64,000 nt of DNA from Rhizobium bangladeshense (GTDB taxonomy: Bacteria > Pseudomonadota > Alphaproteobacteria > Rhizobiales > Rhizobiaceae), in NCBI RefSeq assembly GCF_001662075.1, contig NZ_LYPL01000007.1:244445-308444 (forward strand), read 5' to 3'. The position numbers and the translations under genes were made by a program. The notes under the pieces were generated by a model. It was not told where the DNA came from. It saw only the letters and a program-made list of their open reading frames with translations, and did not search any database. Each line of letters begins with the position of its first letter. Position 1 is the stretch's first letter. This document shows, piece after piece, positions 8,906-19,352 of this stretch.

Positions 8906-9637
8906 TCAGGCCGGGGTCTTGTCGGCCTCCGTCTCGCTGCGATCGAGCGAGGTGATGCGGATGAGGCTTTCCTGCAGCGTCAGCAGATGCTGGCGCATCG
9001 CTTCGCCCGCCCTGGCAGGATCACGAGCGGCGATCGCATCGACGATTGCCGTGTGCTGGTTAAAGGTGACGGGCCGCGTCCGGCTGGCGCTGCGGGCGCG
9101 CTCACGGATCGTCTGCCAGGCCTCGTCCTGGCGCACCCGGTTGATGACGTCGAAGATGGTGAGGAAGAAACCGTTGCCGGCGCATTGGGCGATCTGGCGG
9201 TGCAGCGCCCCGTCCCAAAGTTCGCGCCCGTCGGCATCGGTGCTTTCGTAGATCTTCTTCACCAGATCATACATGCGCTCGATATCGGCGGCCTTGGCGC
9301 GCATGGCGGCAAGCTGGGCGAGCTGCGGCTCGATGCGCAGGCGCACTTCCATGACTTCCATGAGATCGGTGCCGGCAACGATCGAGCCGACATGATCGCT
9401 CCAGCCGTCGGGGCGCGGGCCGGCATAGGTGCCGGAGCCTTGGCGGCGCCAGATGCGGCCCTCGGCCTCCAGCACTTCGAGGGCGCGACGGACGGCACGG
9501 CGGCCGACGCCAAGCATTTCCGAAAGGGTGCGCTCGGTCGGCAGCTTGCCGTCGGTGTCGAGACTGTCGGACCGCAGGAGAGCCCTCAGCCTCTCCAGCG
9601 CATAATTCGAATTGCCCTGCGTTTCATCCATCGGCAT
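8906..9637 (-). CDS. GntR-family (FadR/FCD type) transcriptional regulator
   Basis: A 243-residue regulator. The N-terminal winged helix covers about 12-80 (LPTERTLSEMLGVGRRAVRR, then GSGTY for the wing). The C-terminal all-helical FCD ligand-binding domain covers about 95-225. It lies between the M81 peptidase gene and the binding-protein gene on the same strand and probably controls the peptide cluster. Overlapping TGGT/ACCA inverted repeats just upstream (9646-9684) suggest autoregulation. No clear RBS is visible; a second ATG two codons in is an alternative start. Confidence 0.88.
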   Translation of the reverse strand: MPMDETQGNSNYALERLRALLRSDSLDTDGKLPTERTLSEMLGVGRRAVRRALEVLEAEGRIWRRQGSGTYAGPRPDGWSDHVGSIVAGTDLMEVMEVRLRIEPQLAQLAAMRAKAADIERMYDLVKKIYESTDADGRELWDGALHRQIAQCAGNGFFLTIFDVINRVRQDEAWQTIRERARSASRTRPVTFNQHTAIVDAIAARDPARAGEAMRQHLLTLQESLIRITSLDRSETEADKTPA

Positions 9638-9645
9638 TCGCTAAA

Positions 9646-9684
9646 TGGTCCGTACCAATTTTCTATTGGTTCAGTGCAAACCAA
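9646..9684 (-). promoter_or_regulatory. Candidate GntR operator (overlapping TGGT/ACCA palindromes)
   Basis: Three overlapping inverted repeats lie 9-47 bp upstream of the regulator start: TGGTCCGTACCA (9646-9657), ACCAAT-N5-ATTGGT (9654-9670) and TTGGT-N9-ACCAA (9666-9684). FadR-subfamily GntR proteins are known to bind TGGTnnnACCA-type sites, so this is a good candidate binding region. Assignment to this particular regulator is inference from position. Confidence 0.55.
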
Positions 9685-9844
9685 ATCGTGCCGAGCGTCA
9701 AGCGCTTTTTTGGGCAAATTCAAATCTGCTCGTTTTTTGCTCAGTTCCCGCCACTGCCGCGTTACGGGAAAACAGTCGATCGCAGCGATAGGGCGGCGCG
9801 ATCGACAATGTTTTTCAGAAAAACGCAATTGGTTCGGGTGAAGC

Positions 9845-11287
9845 TCAGGCTGGCGTCGAGCGTGCGGAGAGAAAGACCTGCGGCTCGAAGGCAAAATCCT
9901 TGTCGAAGGGGTAGGTCGGATGCTGCTTGCGCAGCCGCGGCAGGCGCTCGACGAACTGGTCGACGACGCCTGTCGACAGCGCCATCAGGTTCGGATTGGC
10001 AATCATCGCCAATTCCGGCGAGAGATAGCCCGATTTGACGACGATGATCTTTGCCCGGTGCGGGTCGAGGCCGAGCCGCGTGAAATCAACGATATTGTGA
10101 TAGGGCCGGCGCTTGGCGGAGAGCACCAGATCAAGACCACCGATCGAAACCACTGCCTGGCGATCGGCGGGATCTGACGTTTCGTGCAGGAACCTGACCG
10201 AGAAGCGGGCGACGACCGGCTTGCTGCTCTTGGTATCGAGCGAGGCGCCGACGCTGAGCTCCAGTTCCGAGCCGATGCCTGCGGCATAACAGGCCTCGGT
10301 CGCAGCCTTGTCGGCGATGCCGGCAAAGACGACGCCGGTGGCGTCCCTGGCGATCAGTTCGGCCAATATATCGGCCCGGTCCCCGACACCGCCGCCGGTC
10401 GGATTGTCGCCGGATTCGGCAAGCACCACTGGCGCGGTCGGGCTGGCGATCGCCCTGGCGACGCATTCCTCGACCGAGCCAGTCTCGCAGCCGAAGACGA
10501 AGTCTTCGCGCGCATCCCAATAGGCCTTGGCGAGACGTTTGGCCTCGCGTTCCAACACGGCGCGGTCGGTGCCGGTCATGATGGCGGCAGCCGTGGCCCG
10601 CGGTTCGTCTGCCCAGACATAGCCGACCATCAGCGACGCATCCCAGACACCATCAATCGCATCGATTTCGGGCAGCATGGCATAGAGGCTCTTAGCCGGC
10701 TCATCGACGGTGCTCGTACGTTCGCCCGGCAACACGACCGGGATCGGCGCCCAGAGAACAACCGACTTCACGCCTGTTTTCAGGCTCTTGACCAGCATGG
10801 CGACCGAGCGGCGCATCGTCTCCTCGACATCGATATGCGGCGCCGTGCGATAGGTGGAATAAATATCGAGCGCATCGATGATGCGCTGGGTGACATTGCC
10901 GTGCAGGTCGTAGCTTGCCGAAACGGTACATTCCTCGCCGACCAGCGCGCGGGCGGCACAGATCCAGTCGCCTTCGGCATCCTCCATGCCGTCCACATAC
11001 ATGGCGCCGTGCATGGCGAGGTAGAGGCCATCGAGCGGCAGCAGCGGCTTCAACCGCTCGAGGAATTCTGCCTTGAACGCCTCATAGCTGGCACGCGAAA
11101 CCGGCCCGCCGGCAATAGCCCGGGCATGGATCGTCGGCAGGAACGCGGCATCATAATCCTTCAGAAAGGCGAAATAGGGCGATTCCAGCAACTCCTCGCC
11201 GCGCAGCACCCGAAAGTCCTTCTCCTCGTTCAGCACGGGATTGTATGTGCTGCACTCTATATGAATGCCACCGACCGCAATGCGCAT
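9845..11287 (-). CDS. M81 family metallopeptidase (MlrC-like)
   Basis: A 480-residue protein starting MRIAVGGIHIECSTYNP, the usual M81/MlrC N-terminus (PF07364), followed by the C-terminal MlrC domain (PF07171). Metal-binding candidates are H9/E11 near the start, the DLHGNV region, and MHGA. MlrC of microcystin degraders hydrolyses linear peptides, and other members accompany peptide ABC importers. An open frame extends upstream to 11434, but this start fits the family. It is the most upstream gene of the peptide cluster, 207 bp ahead of the GntR gene, and may digest imported peptides in the cytoplasm. Confidence 0.85.
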   Translation of the reverse strand: MRIAVGGIHIECSTYNPVLNEEKDFRVLRGEELLESPYFAFLKDYDAAFLPTIHARAIAGGPVSRASYEAFKAEFLERLKPLLPLDGLYLAMHGAMYVDGMEDAEGDWICAARALVGEECTVSASYDLHGNVTQRIIDALDIYSTYRTAPHIDVEETMRRSVAMLVKSLKTGVKSVVLWAPIPVVLPGERTSTVDEPAKSLYAMLPEIDAIDGVWDASLMVGYVWADEPRATAAAIMTGTDRAVLEREAKRLAKAYWDAREDFVFGCETGSVEECVARAIASPTAPVVLAESGDNPTGGGVGDRADILAELIARDATGVVFAGIADKAATEACYAAGIGSELELSVGASLDTKSSKPVVARFSVRFLHETSDPADRQAVVSIGGLDLVLSAKRRPYHNIVDFTRLGLDPHRAKIIVVKSGYLSPELAMIANPNLMALSTGVVDQFVERLPRLRKQHPTYPFDKDFAFEPQVFLSARSTPA

Positions 11288-11749
11288 GGGAAAACCTCGG
11301 CTGATACTGAAAACATTAAAGAAGGCAGGGACGGAGACGAGCTGAAGACGGAAGGTGGCGACCCAGAGCCAGCCACCCTTATCCGATCCTGATGATAGTT
11401 CGCAAAGCGCGGCGATCAACCGCAAATATGGCAAGCTTTGCTCCGACCGGTTCTAAGATTGGTGAGCCGCAATGCGATCATGCGAGACACTTTCCGATGA
11501 ACTGTCTCTGAAACCTATTTGCTTGAACGAGCGTCGAGGTTCGCTCGCTAAGCGCAAAAGCGACGCGACGTGCAAGATCGATCCCGGCCTCCGGCACTGG
11601 TCCTCGATCAACGATAGAGATCGCTCGCCCGTTGCTGGCGGAAACTATCGCCGTGCCCCGAATCGCATTGTGAAGAGTTCAGGCGTCGCGAAGCGAACTC
11701 GCCTACCAGAAATCAGGCCTGCCAGAGCCGGCATGGACAAGGACCAGTA
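11288..11749. other. Gene-free stretch between the M81 gene and tRNA-Ser
   Basis: About 460 bp. It must contain the promoter of the peptide cluster on the minus strand. A plus-strand open frame (11472-11771) runs into the tRNA gene, has no family resemblance and no RBS, and was not accepted. A small CGAGCG/CGCTCG inverted pair lies near 11527-11550. Nothing else is recognised. Confidence 0.4.
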
Positions 11750-11839
11750 TGGCGGAGAGGGTGGGATTTGAACCCACGATACCCTTGCAGGTATGCCGCA
11801 TTTCGAGTGCGGTGCATTCGACCACTCTGCCACCTCTCC
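11750..11839 (-). tRNA. tRNA-Ser (anticodon CGA)
   Basis: A 90-nt class II tRNA reads on the minus strand. The acceptor stem GGAGAGG (from 11839) pairs with CCTCTCC, then discriminator G and an encoded CCA (11750-11752). The anticodon stem CCGCA/TGCGG encloses loop CTCGAAA (11801-11807) with anticodon CGA, reading UCG serine codons. A long variable arm and a TTCAAAT T-loop with GTGGG/CCCAC stem complete the cloverleaf. Confidence 0.96.
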
Positions 11840-12143
11840 GCGGTCAGGTCGGCGCTTGTTCGGCGCGGGCGTTCTCATAACGACCATATGACAGGTTGGC
11901 AAGCTGAAATATCGAGCTTTTCCATCCTTTTGCCTTGACACCTTTCTGTCACTCGCGTATCCCGCATCCGCAATAGGAGTGGAGTAATCCGCCCCTTGCC
12001 TGCCTCGCGCTTGCGCGGGGTTTCACCGGCAGACCAGAATTCCGGGCTAGCTCCCTGAAATCCCTGCTTAACCTAGACTGATAAAAAGACGGCCACCTGC
12101 TTCGATAGCGGGGAGCGCCGGAACGAACATGAAAGGATAAAAA
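11840..12143. other. Gene-free leader region between tRNA-Ser and rplU
   Basis: About 300 bp. It should hold divergent promoters for the tRNA and for rplU-rpmA, but no boxes could be assigned with confidence. The last bases form the rplU RBS (AAAGGATAAAAA before the ATG). Confidence 0.4.
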
Positions 12144-12461
12144 ATGTTCGCAGTCATCAAGACCGGCGGTAAGCAGTACCGTGTGGCAGCCAACGACGTG
12201 CTGACCATCGAGAAGCTTGAAGCATCCGCTGGCGACTCCATTGAATTCACCGAAGTGCTCGTGATCGGCGAAGGCGCCGACGCTGCGATCGGTGCGCCCT
12301 TCGTAGCCGGCGCCTCTGTCAAGGCAGAAGTCGTCGAACAGAACCGCGGCAAGAAGGTCATCGCCTTCAAGAAGCGCCGCCGTCAGAATTCGAAGCGTTC
12401 GCGCGGCCATCGTCAGCATCACACGGTCGTCCGTATCACGGACATCGTGGCTGCCAAGTAA
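12144..12461 (+). CDS. rplU: 50S ribosomal protein L21
   Basis: A 105-residue L21 of the normal length, starting [14 protein letters not shown], with the KFKRRKNS-like basic patch here reading [16 protein letters not shown] and the C-terminal [14 protein letters not shown] characteristic of bacterial L21. It binds 23S rRNA in the large subunit. It is co-transcribed with rpmA 33 bp downstream, the nearly universal bacterial arrangement, and precedes obgE by a few kilobases, as is common. Confidence 0.98.
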   Translation: MFAVIKTGGKQYRVAANDVLTIEKLEASAGDSIEFTEVLVIGEGADAAIGAPFVAGASVKAEVVEQNRGKKVIAFKKRRRQNSKRSRGHRQHHTVVRITDIVAAK

Positions 12462-12494
12462 GATCAACGGGACAAGGTTTAAAGGAGAACTCCA

Positions 12495-12764
12495 ATGGCA
12501 CACAAAAAAGCTGGCGGTTCCTCGCGCAACGGTCGCGATTCCGAATCCAAGCGCCTTGGCGTGAAGAAGTTCGGCGGCGAAGCCGTCATCGCAGGCAACA
12601 TCCTCGTGCGTCAGCGCGGTACGCAGTGGCATCCGGGTTCCAACGTCGGCCTCGGCAAGGATCACACGATTTTTGCGCTTATCGCCGGCAATGTGAACTA
12701 CCGAACGAAGGCCAACGGTCGCGTCTACGTGTCTGTCATGCCGAAAGCGGAAGCAGCGGAATAA
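12495..12764 (+). CDS. rpmA: 50S ribosomal protein L27
   Basis: An 89-residue L27 starting [20 protein letters not shown], so it lacks the cleavable N-terminal extension of Firmicutes; the N-terminal tail reaches the peptidyl-transferase centre. The conserved [20 protein letters not shown] stretch is present. RBS AAAGGAG precedes the ATG. Transcription probably ends at the strong hairpin at 12835-12865. Confidence 0.98.
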   Translation: MAHKKAGGSSRNGRDSESKRLGVKKFGGEAVIAGNILVRQRGTQWHPGSNVGLGKDHTIFALIAGNVNYRTKANGRVYVSVMPKAEAAE

Positions 12765-12834
12765 GCCGGTAGCGCTCAAAAACAGCCGGCGTCTCATCGA
12801 CCCGGCTGGCCGTACCAGGTTCAGTCCAGAAAAC

Positions 12835-12865
12835 AGGGGAGATGGGGCGCCATCTCCCCTTTTTC
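12835..12865 (+). terminator. Rho-independent terminator of rplU-rpmA
   Basis: A perfect 11 bp stem AGGGGAGATGG / CCATCTCCCCT with a GGCG tetraloop is followed by TTTTT. It lies 70 bp after rpmA and ends 25 bp before the acetyltransferase start. Confidence 0.9.
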
Positions 12866-12889
12866 TTTGTCCAAACAGGAGGACTGAAC

Positions 12890-13546
12890 ATGCAAGGCGA
12901 ATTGTTGAGGGCAGACCAATCACGGTCTCCCCGGGAAGACCAGCGGTCTCCCATAGAACGGCTGAGGCCGGAACGGTTAAGGACCGATTGCCCTGTCTTG
13001 TTATCGGAAAGGCTCGTCATGCGCGCGCCCCACGAAGAAGACATCGACGCCCTTGCCCATCTCGCCAACAACGCCAAAGTCGCCACCATGGTATCGCGTA
13101 TGCCGCACCCCTATACCGCCAATGATGCCGCCGACTTTGTCTGGCGTACGCGAAATGGCGAGATTGGCAAGTGCGTCTATGCCATCACCAAAGCCGAAAA
13201 CGGCGCCTTTATCGGTTGCTGCGGGGTGGAACCGCATACCGACGGCAAGACCGTCGAGATCGGTTACTGGCTGGGTGAGCCCTATTGGAACCAGGGTTAT
13301 ACGACCGAGGCCTGCCATGCCCTGGTCGATATGGTGTTCAGGACCCGTCAGGACGTCGACCAGATCGACGCCCGCTGCCGGGTGATGAACGTCGCCTCCC
13401 GGCGCGTCATCCAGAAGTGCGGCTTCCAGTTTCAGGGCTCGGGGCTTGCCGCCTCGCTGGCGCTCGGCAGCAACGTGCCTGTGGAATGGTACAGGCTCGA
13501 CCGCAAGACCTGGATATCGCTGAGAAGCTGGGGGAATATCGCATGA
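12890..13546 (+). CDS. GNAT family N-acetyltransferase (RimJ/RimL type)
   Basis: A 218-residue acetyltransferase with the Acetyltransf_3 pattern: a LLSERLVMRAPHEEDID start, then VEIGYWLGEPYWNQGYTTEA (acetyl-CoA-binding motif A region) and CRVMNVASRRVIQKCGF (motif B). The start has an excellent RBS (AGGAGG, 12878-12883). An open frame from 12842 runs through the terminator and was not used. It overlaps the following paralogous acetyltransferase by ATGA. RimJ/RimL relatives modify ribosomal protein N-termini; the location right after rplU-rpmA makes a ribosomal or antibiotic-type substrate conceivable but unproven. Confidence 0.85.
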   Translation: MQGELLRADQSRSPREDQRSPIERLRPERLRTDCPVLLSERLVMRAPHEEDIDALAHLANNAKVATMVSRMPHPYTANDAADFVWRTRNGEIGKCVYAITKAENGAFIGCCGVEPHTDGKTVEIGYWLGEPYWNQGYTTEACHALVDMVFRTRQDVDQIDARCRVMNVASRRVIQKCGFQFQGSGLAASLALGSNVPVEWYRLDRKTWISLRSWGNIA

Positions 13547-14130
13547 GCACGACCGCGCTGCAGAGACCGGACACCAGGCCGATGATGCCCGGCCCCGTTC
13601 CTGTCATCTCGACATCACGGCTGACGCTCCGCCCCCACAGGCTGAGCGATGCGCCGGCGATCGCGGAATCGCTTTCCGATTTCGCGGTCACGCGCATGCT
13701 GTCCCGCGTTCCCGCGCCGTTCGACCGGCAGGATGCGCTGGACTGGCTGATGCCGGTCACCTCGGGCACCCTGCCCGACTGGCCGCTCGCGATCACCGGT
13801 CAGGACGATGTTCATATCGGCAACGTCTCGATCGAGCTGCGCCACGGCCGCTGGCACCTCGGCTACTGGCTGAACCGCTACTACTGGCGGCGCGGCTATA
13901 TGAGCGAGGCGGTGGCGGCGGTCATCGAGCGCTTCTCGCGCCGCATGCCGGAGACACCGATCCATTCCGGCGTCTTCGCCGACAATCCGGCGTCGCTCAG
14001 ACTGCAGGAGAAGCTCGGTTTCCGCATGACGGGCTGCGGCGAAATCTATTGTTTCGCCCGCAACACCATGGTGTCGCACATCGAAACCGTGTTGCAGCCG
14101 GGCATGCTGCAGCCGCGGAAGGTTGCCTGA
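13543..14130 (+). CDS. GNAT family N-acetyltransferase, second of a coupled pair
   Basis: A 195-residue RimJ/RimL-type acetyltransferase. The N-terminal TSRLTLRPHRLSDAPAI, motif A (GYWLNRYYWRRGYMSEAV) and motif B (VFADNPASLRLQEKLGFRMTG) match the family. The ATG overlaps the stop of the previous acetyltransferase by four bases, so the two are translationally coupled and probably work together or on related substrates. The two proteins share the same fold but are clearly divergent. Substrate unknown. Confidence 0.85.
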   Translation: MSTTALQRPDTRPMMPGPVPVISTSRLTLRPHRLSDAPAIAESLSDFAVTRMLSRVPAPFDRQDALDWLMPVTSGTLPDWPLAITGQDDVHIGNVSIELRHGRWHLGYWLNRYYWRRGYMSEAVAAVIERFSRRMPETPIHSGVFADNPASLRLQEKLGFRMTGCGEIYCFARNTMVSHIETVLQPGMLQPRKVA

Positions 14131-14132
14131 CG

Positions 14133-14180
14133 GAGCATGATGCCGAAAAGTGTGAGCGGTTTTCGGACAACATCATGCTC
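14133..14180. repeat. Dispersed palindromic repeat (GAGCATGATG type)
   Basis: A 48 bp element bounded by GAGCATGATG and CATCATGCTC with core AAAAGTGTGAGCGGTTTT. The copy at 22621-22669 is nearly identical in opposite orientation, and 7163-7266 and 39346-39443 share the core. It lies directly after the second acetyltransferase gene. Confidence 0.8.
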
Positions 14181-14197
14181 TCATAGCTATCAAGAAA

Positions 14198-14224
14198 GGA
14201 GACGCCGCCACCGGCGGCGTCTCC
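14198..14224 (-). terminator. Terminator of the endonuclease-fold gene
   Basis: A perfect 12 bp stem (GGAGACGCCGCC / GGCGGCGTCTCC, 3-base loop) lies immediately after the minus-strand stop at 14226. On the minus strand it is followed by TTTCTT. It may also serve the convergent acetyltransferase transcript. Confidence 0.75.
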
Positions 14225-14225
14225 G

Positions 14226-15092
14226 TCAAGCGCCGATCTCGACCCAGAGCGGGAAATGATCGGAGCCGACGGATTGCGTGTCGATCCGGGCGGATTTCAA
14301 CCGGCTCACGAGGCCGCAACCGACGAAGCAATAATCGAGATGCATGCGTTTGCCGTGGTCTTCGGGATCCATCCAGCTGTAGCTCTCGGGGCGATAGGCT
14401 TCGAGCGCTGCAAAGGCATCGACCGGCGTGCCGATCCGGGCGACGCGGCCGTAATATCCGCCGGCAGCACCCGCAAGCGCGCAATATTCCGGCGATTCCG
14501 GCTCCATGTTGAAATCGCCCAGAATGACGTAATCCTCCGGCAGCGGCGGCTCCGGCAGATCGAATTCGGCCGCCCCCGTCAGCGACCCGCCCTCCTGGAC
14601 GAAAGCATTGATGTGCGCGTTCAGGAATTGCAGCTGGCGGATGCGTTCGTCGGGAGAAACGTGGTCGAGATGGACGCAGTAGACCCGGATCGCGCCGCCG
14701 GGCGCTGTGATGACCGCCTCGGTCGCGCCGCGCTGCGGGTTGATCTTGCCGAGCGTGCGGCTGCGCGGCAGAAGCAGCGTCCGGGTCGAGACGATCGGCC
14801 AGCGCGACAGCACCATATTGCCGAAGTGAAAGCGCGTGCCCGGTGCCGGCGCGGGCTTGCCGTGATCAGCCTCGACATGCAGGTCGCAGGCCGGCCCATA
14901 TACCCAGAAATGGTCGGGAAAGAGGGCGGCAATATCCGCGACCATGTCGGCAAAACCGTTGCGCGAGAAGCCGCGGGTCACCTCCTGCAGCGCGATGATG
15001 TCGGCGCCTTCGAGGCTCCGGGCGATGCGCGGGAGATCGTATCTGCCGTCGAGACCGAAGCCGTACTGTATGTTATAGCTCGCAAAATTCAC
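14226..15092 (-). CDS. Endonuclease/exonuclease/phosphatase family protein
   Basis: A 288-residue EEP-fold hydrolase. Visible motifs are NFASYNIQYGFG at the start, IIALQEV (catalytic Glu), VYCVHLDH, ILGDFNMEP (catalytic Asp and Asn) and the C-terminal VGSDHFPLWVEI (catalytic Asp-His). The start is taken at GTG (15090-15092) with RBS GGAGGT upstream; there is no suitable ATG and the much longer upstream open frame is antisense to obgE. Members are metal-dependent phosphodiesterases acting on nucleic acids, lipids or sugar phosphates. It is divergent from obgE. Substrate not assignable. Confidence 0.85.
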   Translation of the reverse strand: MNFASYNIQYGFGLDGRYDLPRIARSLEGADIIALQEVTRGFSRNGFADMVADIAALFPDHFWVYGPACDLHVEADHGKPAPAPGTRFHFGNMVLSRWPIVSTRTLLLPRSRTLGKINPQRGATEAVITAPGGAIRVYCVHLDHVSPDERIRQLQFLNAHINAFVQEGGSLTGAAEFDLPEPPLPEDYVILGDFNMEPESPEYCALAGAAGGYYGRVARIGTPVDAFAALEAYRPESYSWMDPEDHGKRMHLDYCFVGCGLVSRLKSARIDTQSVGSDHFPLWVEIGA

Positions 15093-15104
15093 GATAATCT
15101 TTGA

Positions 15105-17413
<2,309 letters not shown>

Positions 17414-17421
<8 letters not shown>

Positions 17422-18697
17422 TACCGTTGTGCTAAGCCCTGACATTGACGCGCTGATGAACGACATCGGCCGCAAGGCCAAGGCTGCGGCGCGACCGTTG
17501 GGCTTTGCCTCCACCGAGGCGAAGAACCGCGCCTTGCACGCCATGGCCGACGCGATCCTGGCCAATAAGGCGCATATCCTTGGCGAAAATGCCAAGGACT
17601 TGAAGGAGGTCGAAGGCAGCGAGATGCTCGCCTCCTTCGTCGACCGGCTGACGCTGAACGACAAGCGCATTGCCGAGATGGCCGAGGGAATCCGCGCCAT
17701 CGCCGGCCTTGCCGATCCGGTCGGCGAAGTCATCGCCGCCTGGGATCGGCCGAACGGCCTGAAGATCGAGCGCGCCCGCACGCCGCTGGGCGTCATCGGC
17801 GTCATCTTCGAAAGCCGCCCGAACGTCACCGCCGATGCCGGCGCCCTTTGCCTCAAGGCGGGCAATGCCGTGATCCTGCGCTGCGGCTCGGATTCGCGCC
17901 GTTCATCGCAGGCTATCCATACCTGCCTCGTCGACGGCCTGAAGGCGGCCGGCCTTCCAGAGCATGCTATCCAGCTCGTTCCGATCACCGATCGCGCTGC
18001 GGTCGGCGCCATGCTGCGCGGTCTGAACGGCGCGATCGACGTCATCGTGCCGCGCGGCGGCAAAAGCCTGGTGGCCCGCGTGCAGAGCGAGGCCCGCGTG
18101 CCGGTCTTTGCTCATCTCGAAGGCCTTTGCCACATCTATGTCGATGCCTCCGCCGATATCGAGATGGCAAAGCAGATCGTCGTCAACGCCAAGATGCGCC
18201 GCACCGGCATTTGCGGCGCGGCGGAAACCCTGCTCGTCGATGGCGCCGCGATCGGCACGCATCTGACGCCGCTGCTCGAGGTTCTCACCGAGGCCGGCTG
18301 CGAGATCCGTGGCTCCGCGACGGTGCTGAAGGTCGCCCCCGGCATCAAGCCGGCGACCGAGGAGGACTGGACGACCGAATATCTCGACGCGATCATTTCG
18401 GTCGCCGTCGTCGACGGCATATCCGGCGCGATCGCTCATATTCAGACCTATTCGTCGAACCACACCGAGGCCGTGATCGCCGAAGACCCCGCAGTGGTCG
18501 AGCGTTTCTTCACCGAGGTCGATTCGGCGATCCTGCTGCACAATGCCTCGACGCAATTTGCGGATGGCGGCGAGTTCGGCATGGGCGCGGAGATCGGCAT
18601 CGCTACCGGCAAGATGCATGCGCGCGGCCCAGTCGGCGTCGAGCAGCTCACCTCCTTCAAATACCGGGTGCGCGGTGCCGGACAGACCCGACCTTGA
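17414..18697 (+). CDS. proA: Gamma-glutamyl phosphate reductase
   Basis: Second step of proline synthesis: NADPH-dependent reduction of glutamyl-5-phosphate to the semialdehyde. The 427-residue ALDH-superfamily protein contains [34 protein letters not shown] and the catalytic Cys in [15 protein letters not shown], and ends with the typical [20 protein letters not shown]. It overlaps proB and is followed after one base by the candidate GTG start of nadD. Confidence 0.97.
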
Positions 18698-18698
18698 C

Positions 18699-19334
18699 GT
18701 GACGACGGAAAATCTGGATCGGCGCTACCTCCGCATGCCGCACAGCGAACGCGGCATGGTCATCGGCCTGTTCGGCGGTTCGTTCAATCCGCCGCATCAG
18801 GGCCACGCGCTTGTTGCCGAGATCGCCATCAAGCGGCTCGGCCTGGACCAGCTCTGGTGGATGGTGACCCCGGGCAATCCGCTGAAGAGCCGCAACCAGC
18901 TCGCACCGCTTGCCGAACGCATTGCCGAAAGCGAGCGTGTCGCCGCCGATCCGCGCATCAAGGTCACCGCCTTCGAACAGGCATTCGGCGTCAGCTACAC
19001 CGCCAATACGCTGGCCCGCATCAAGGCCCGCAATCCGCATGCGCACTTCATCTGGATCATGGGCGCCGACAGCCTGCAGAGCTTTCACAAATGGCAGAAG
19101 TGGCAGGAGATTGCCCGCACCTTCCCGATCGCCGTGATCGACCGGCCGGGCGCGACACTCTCCTATCTATCCTCGAAGATGACGCGGACCTTCGATTTCG
19201 CCCGCATCGACGAGGACGACGCGCGGGTCCTCTGGAAGAAACCGGCGCCGGCCTGGACCTTTATCCACGGGCCCCGCTCTGGCCTGAGCTCGACGGCGAT
19301 CCGCAACGGCGCGTTGCCGGGCGCAGTCAAATAG
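18699..19334 (+). CDS. nadD: Nicotinate-nucleotide adenylyltransferase
   Basis: NAD biosynthesis enzyme that adenylylates nicotinate mononucleotide. It has the nucleotidyltransferase signature GLFGGSFNPPHQGH, WWMVTPGNPLK, WIMGADSL and the C-terminal ISSTxIR-type motif, here LSSTAIR. The start is uncertain: GTG at 18699 (one base after the proA stop, 211 residues) or ATG at 18735 (199 residues); neither has a strong RBS, as expected for coupled translation after proA. In many alphaproteobacteria rsfS follows directly; here the small RNA and mod block intervenes. Confidence 0.93.
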   Translation: MTTENLDRRYLRMPHSERGMVIGLFGGSFNPPHQGHALVAEIAIKRLGLDQLWWMVTPGNPLKSRNQLAPLAERIAESERVAADPRIKVTAFEQAFGVSYTANTLARIKARNPHAHFIWIMGADSLQSFHKWQKWQEIARTFPIAVIDRPGATLSYLSSKMTRTFDFARIDEDDARVLWKKPAPAWTFIHGPRSGLSSTAIRNGALPGAVK

Positions 19335-19352
19335 GCTGATTTTCAAGAAATC

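Noticed and set aside
7380..9251. A 623-residue plus-strand open frame
   Set aside because: Antisense to the solute-binding protein and GntR genes, which have signal peptide and HTH motifs. No motif or RBS on the plus strand.
11472..11771. A 99-residue plus-strand frame running into tRNA-Ser
   Set aside because: Overlaps a tRNA gene, has no RBS or recognisable domain; not enough to call a gene or an integration remnant.
11949..12923. A 324-residue minus-strand open frame
   Set aside because: Covers rplU and rpmA in antisense; those are certain ribosomal genes.
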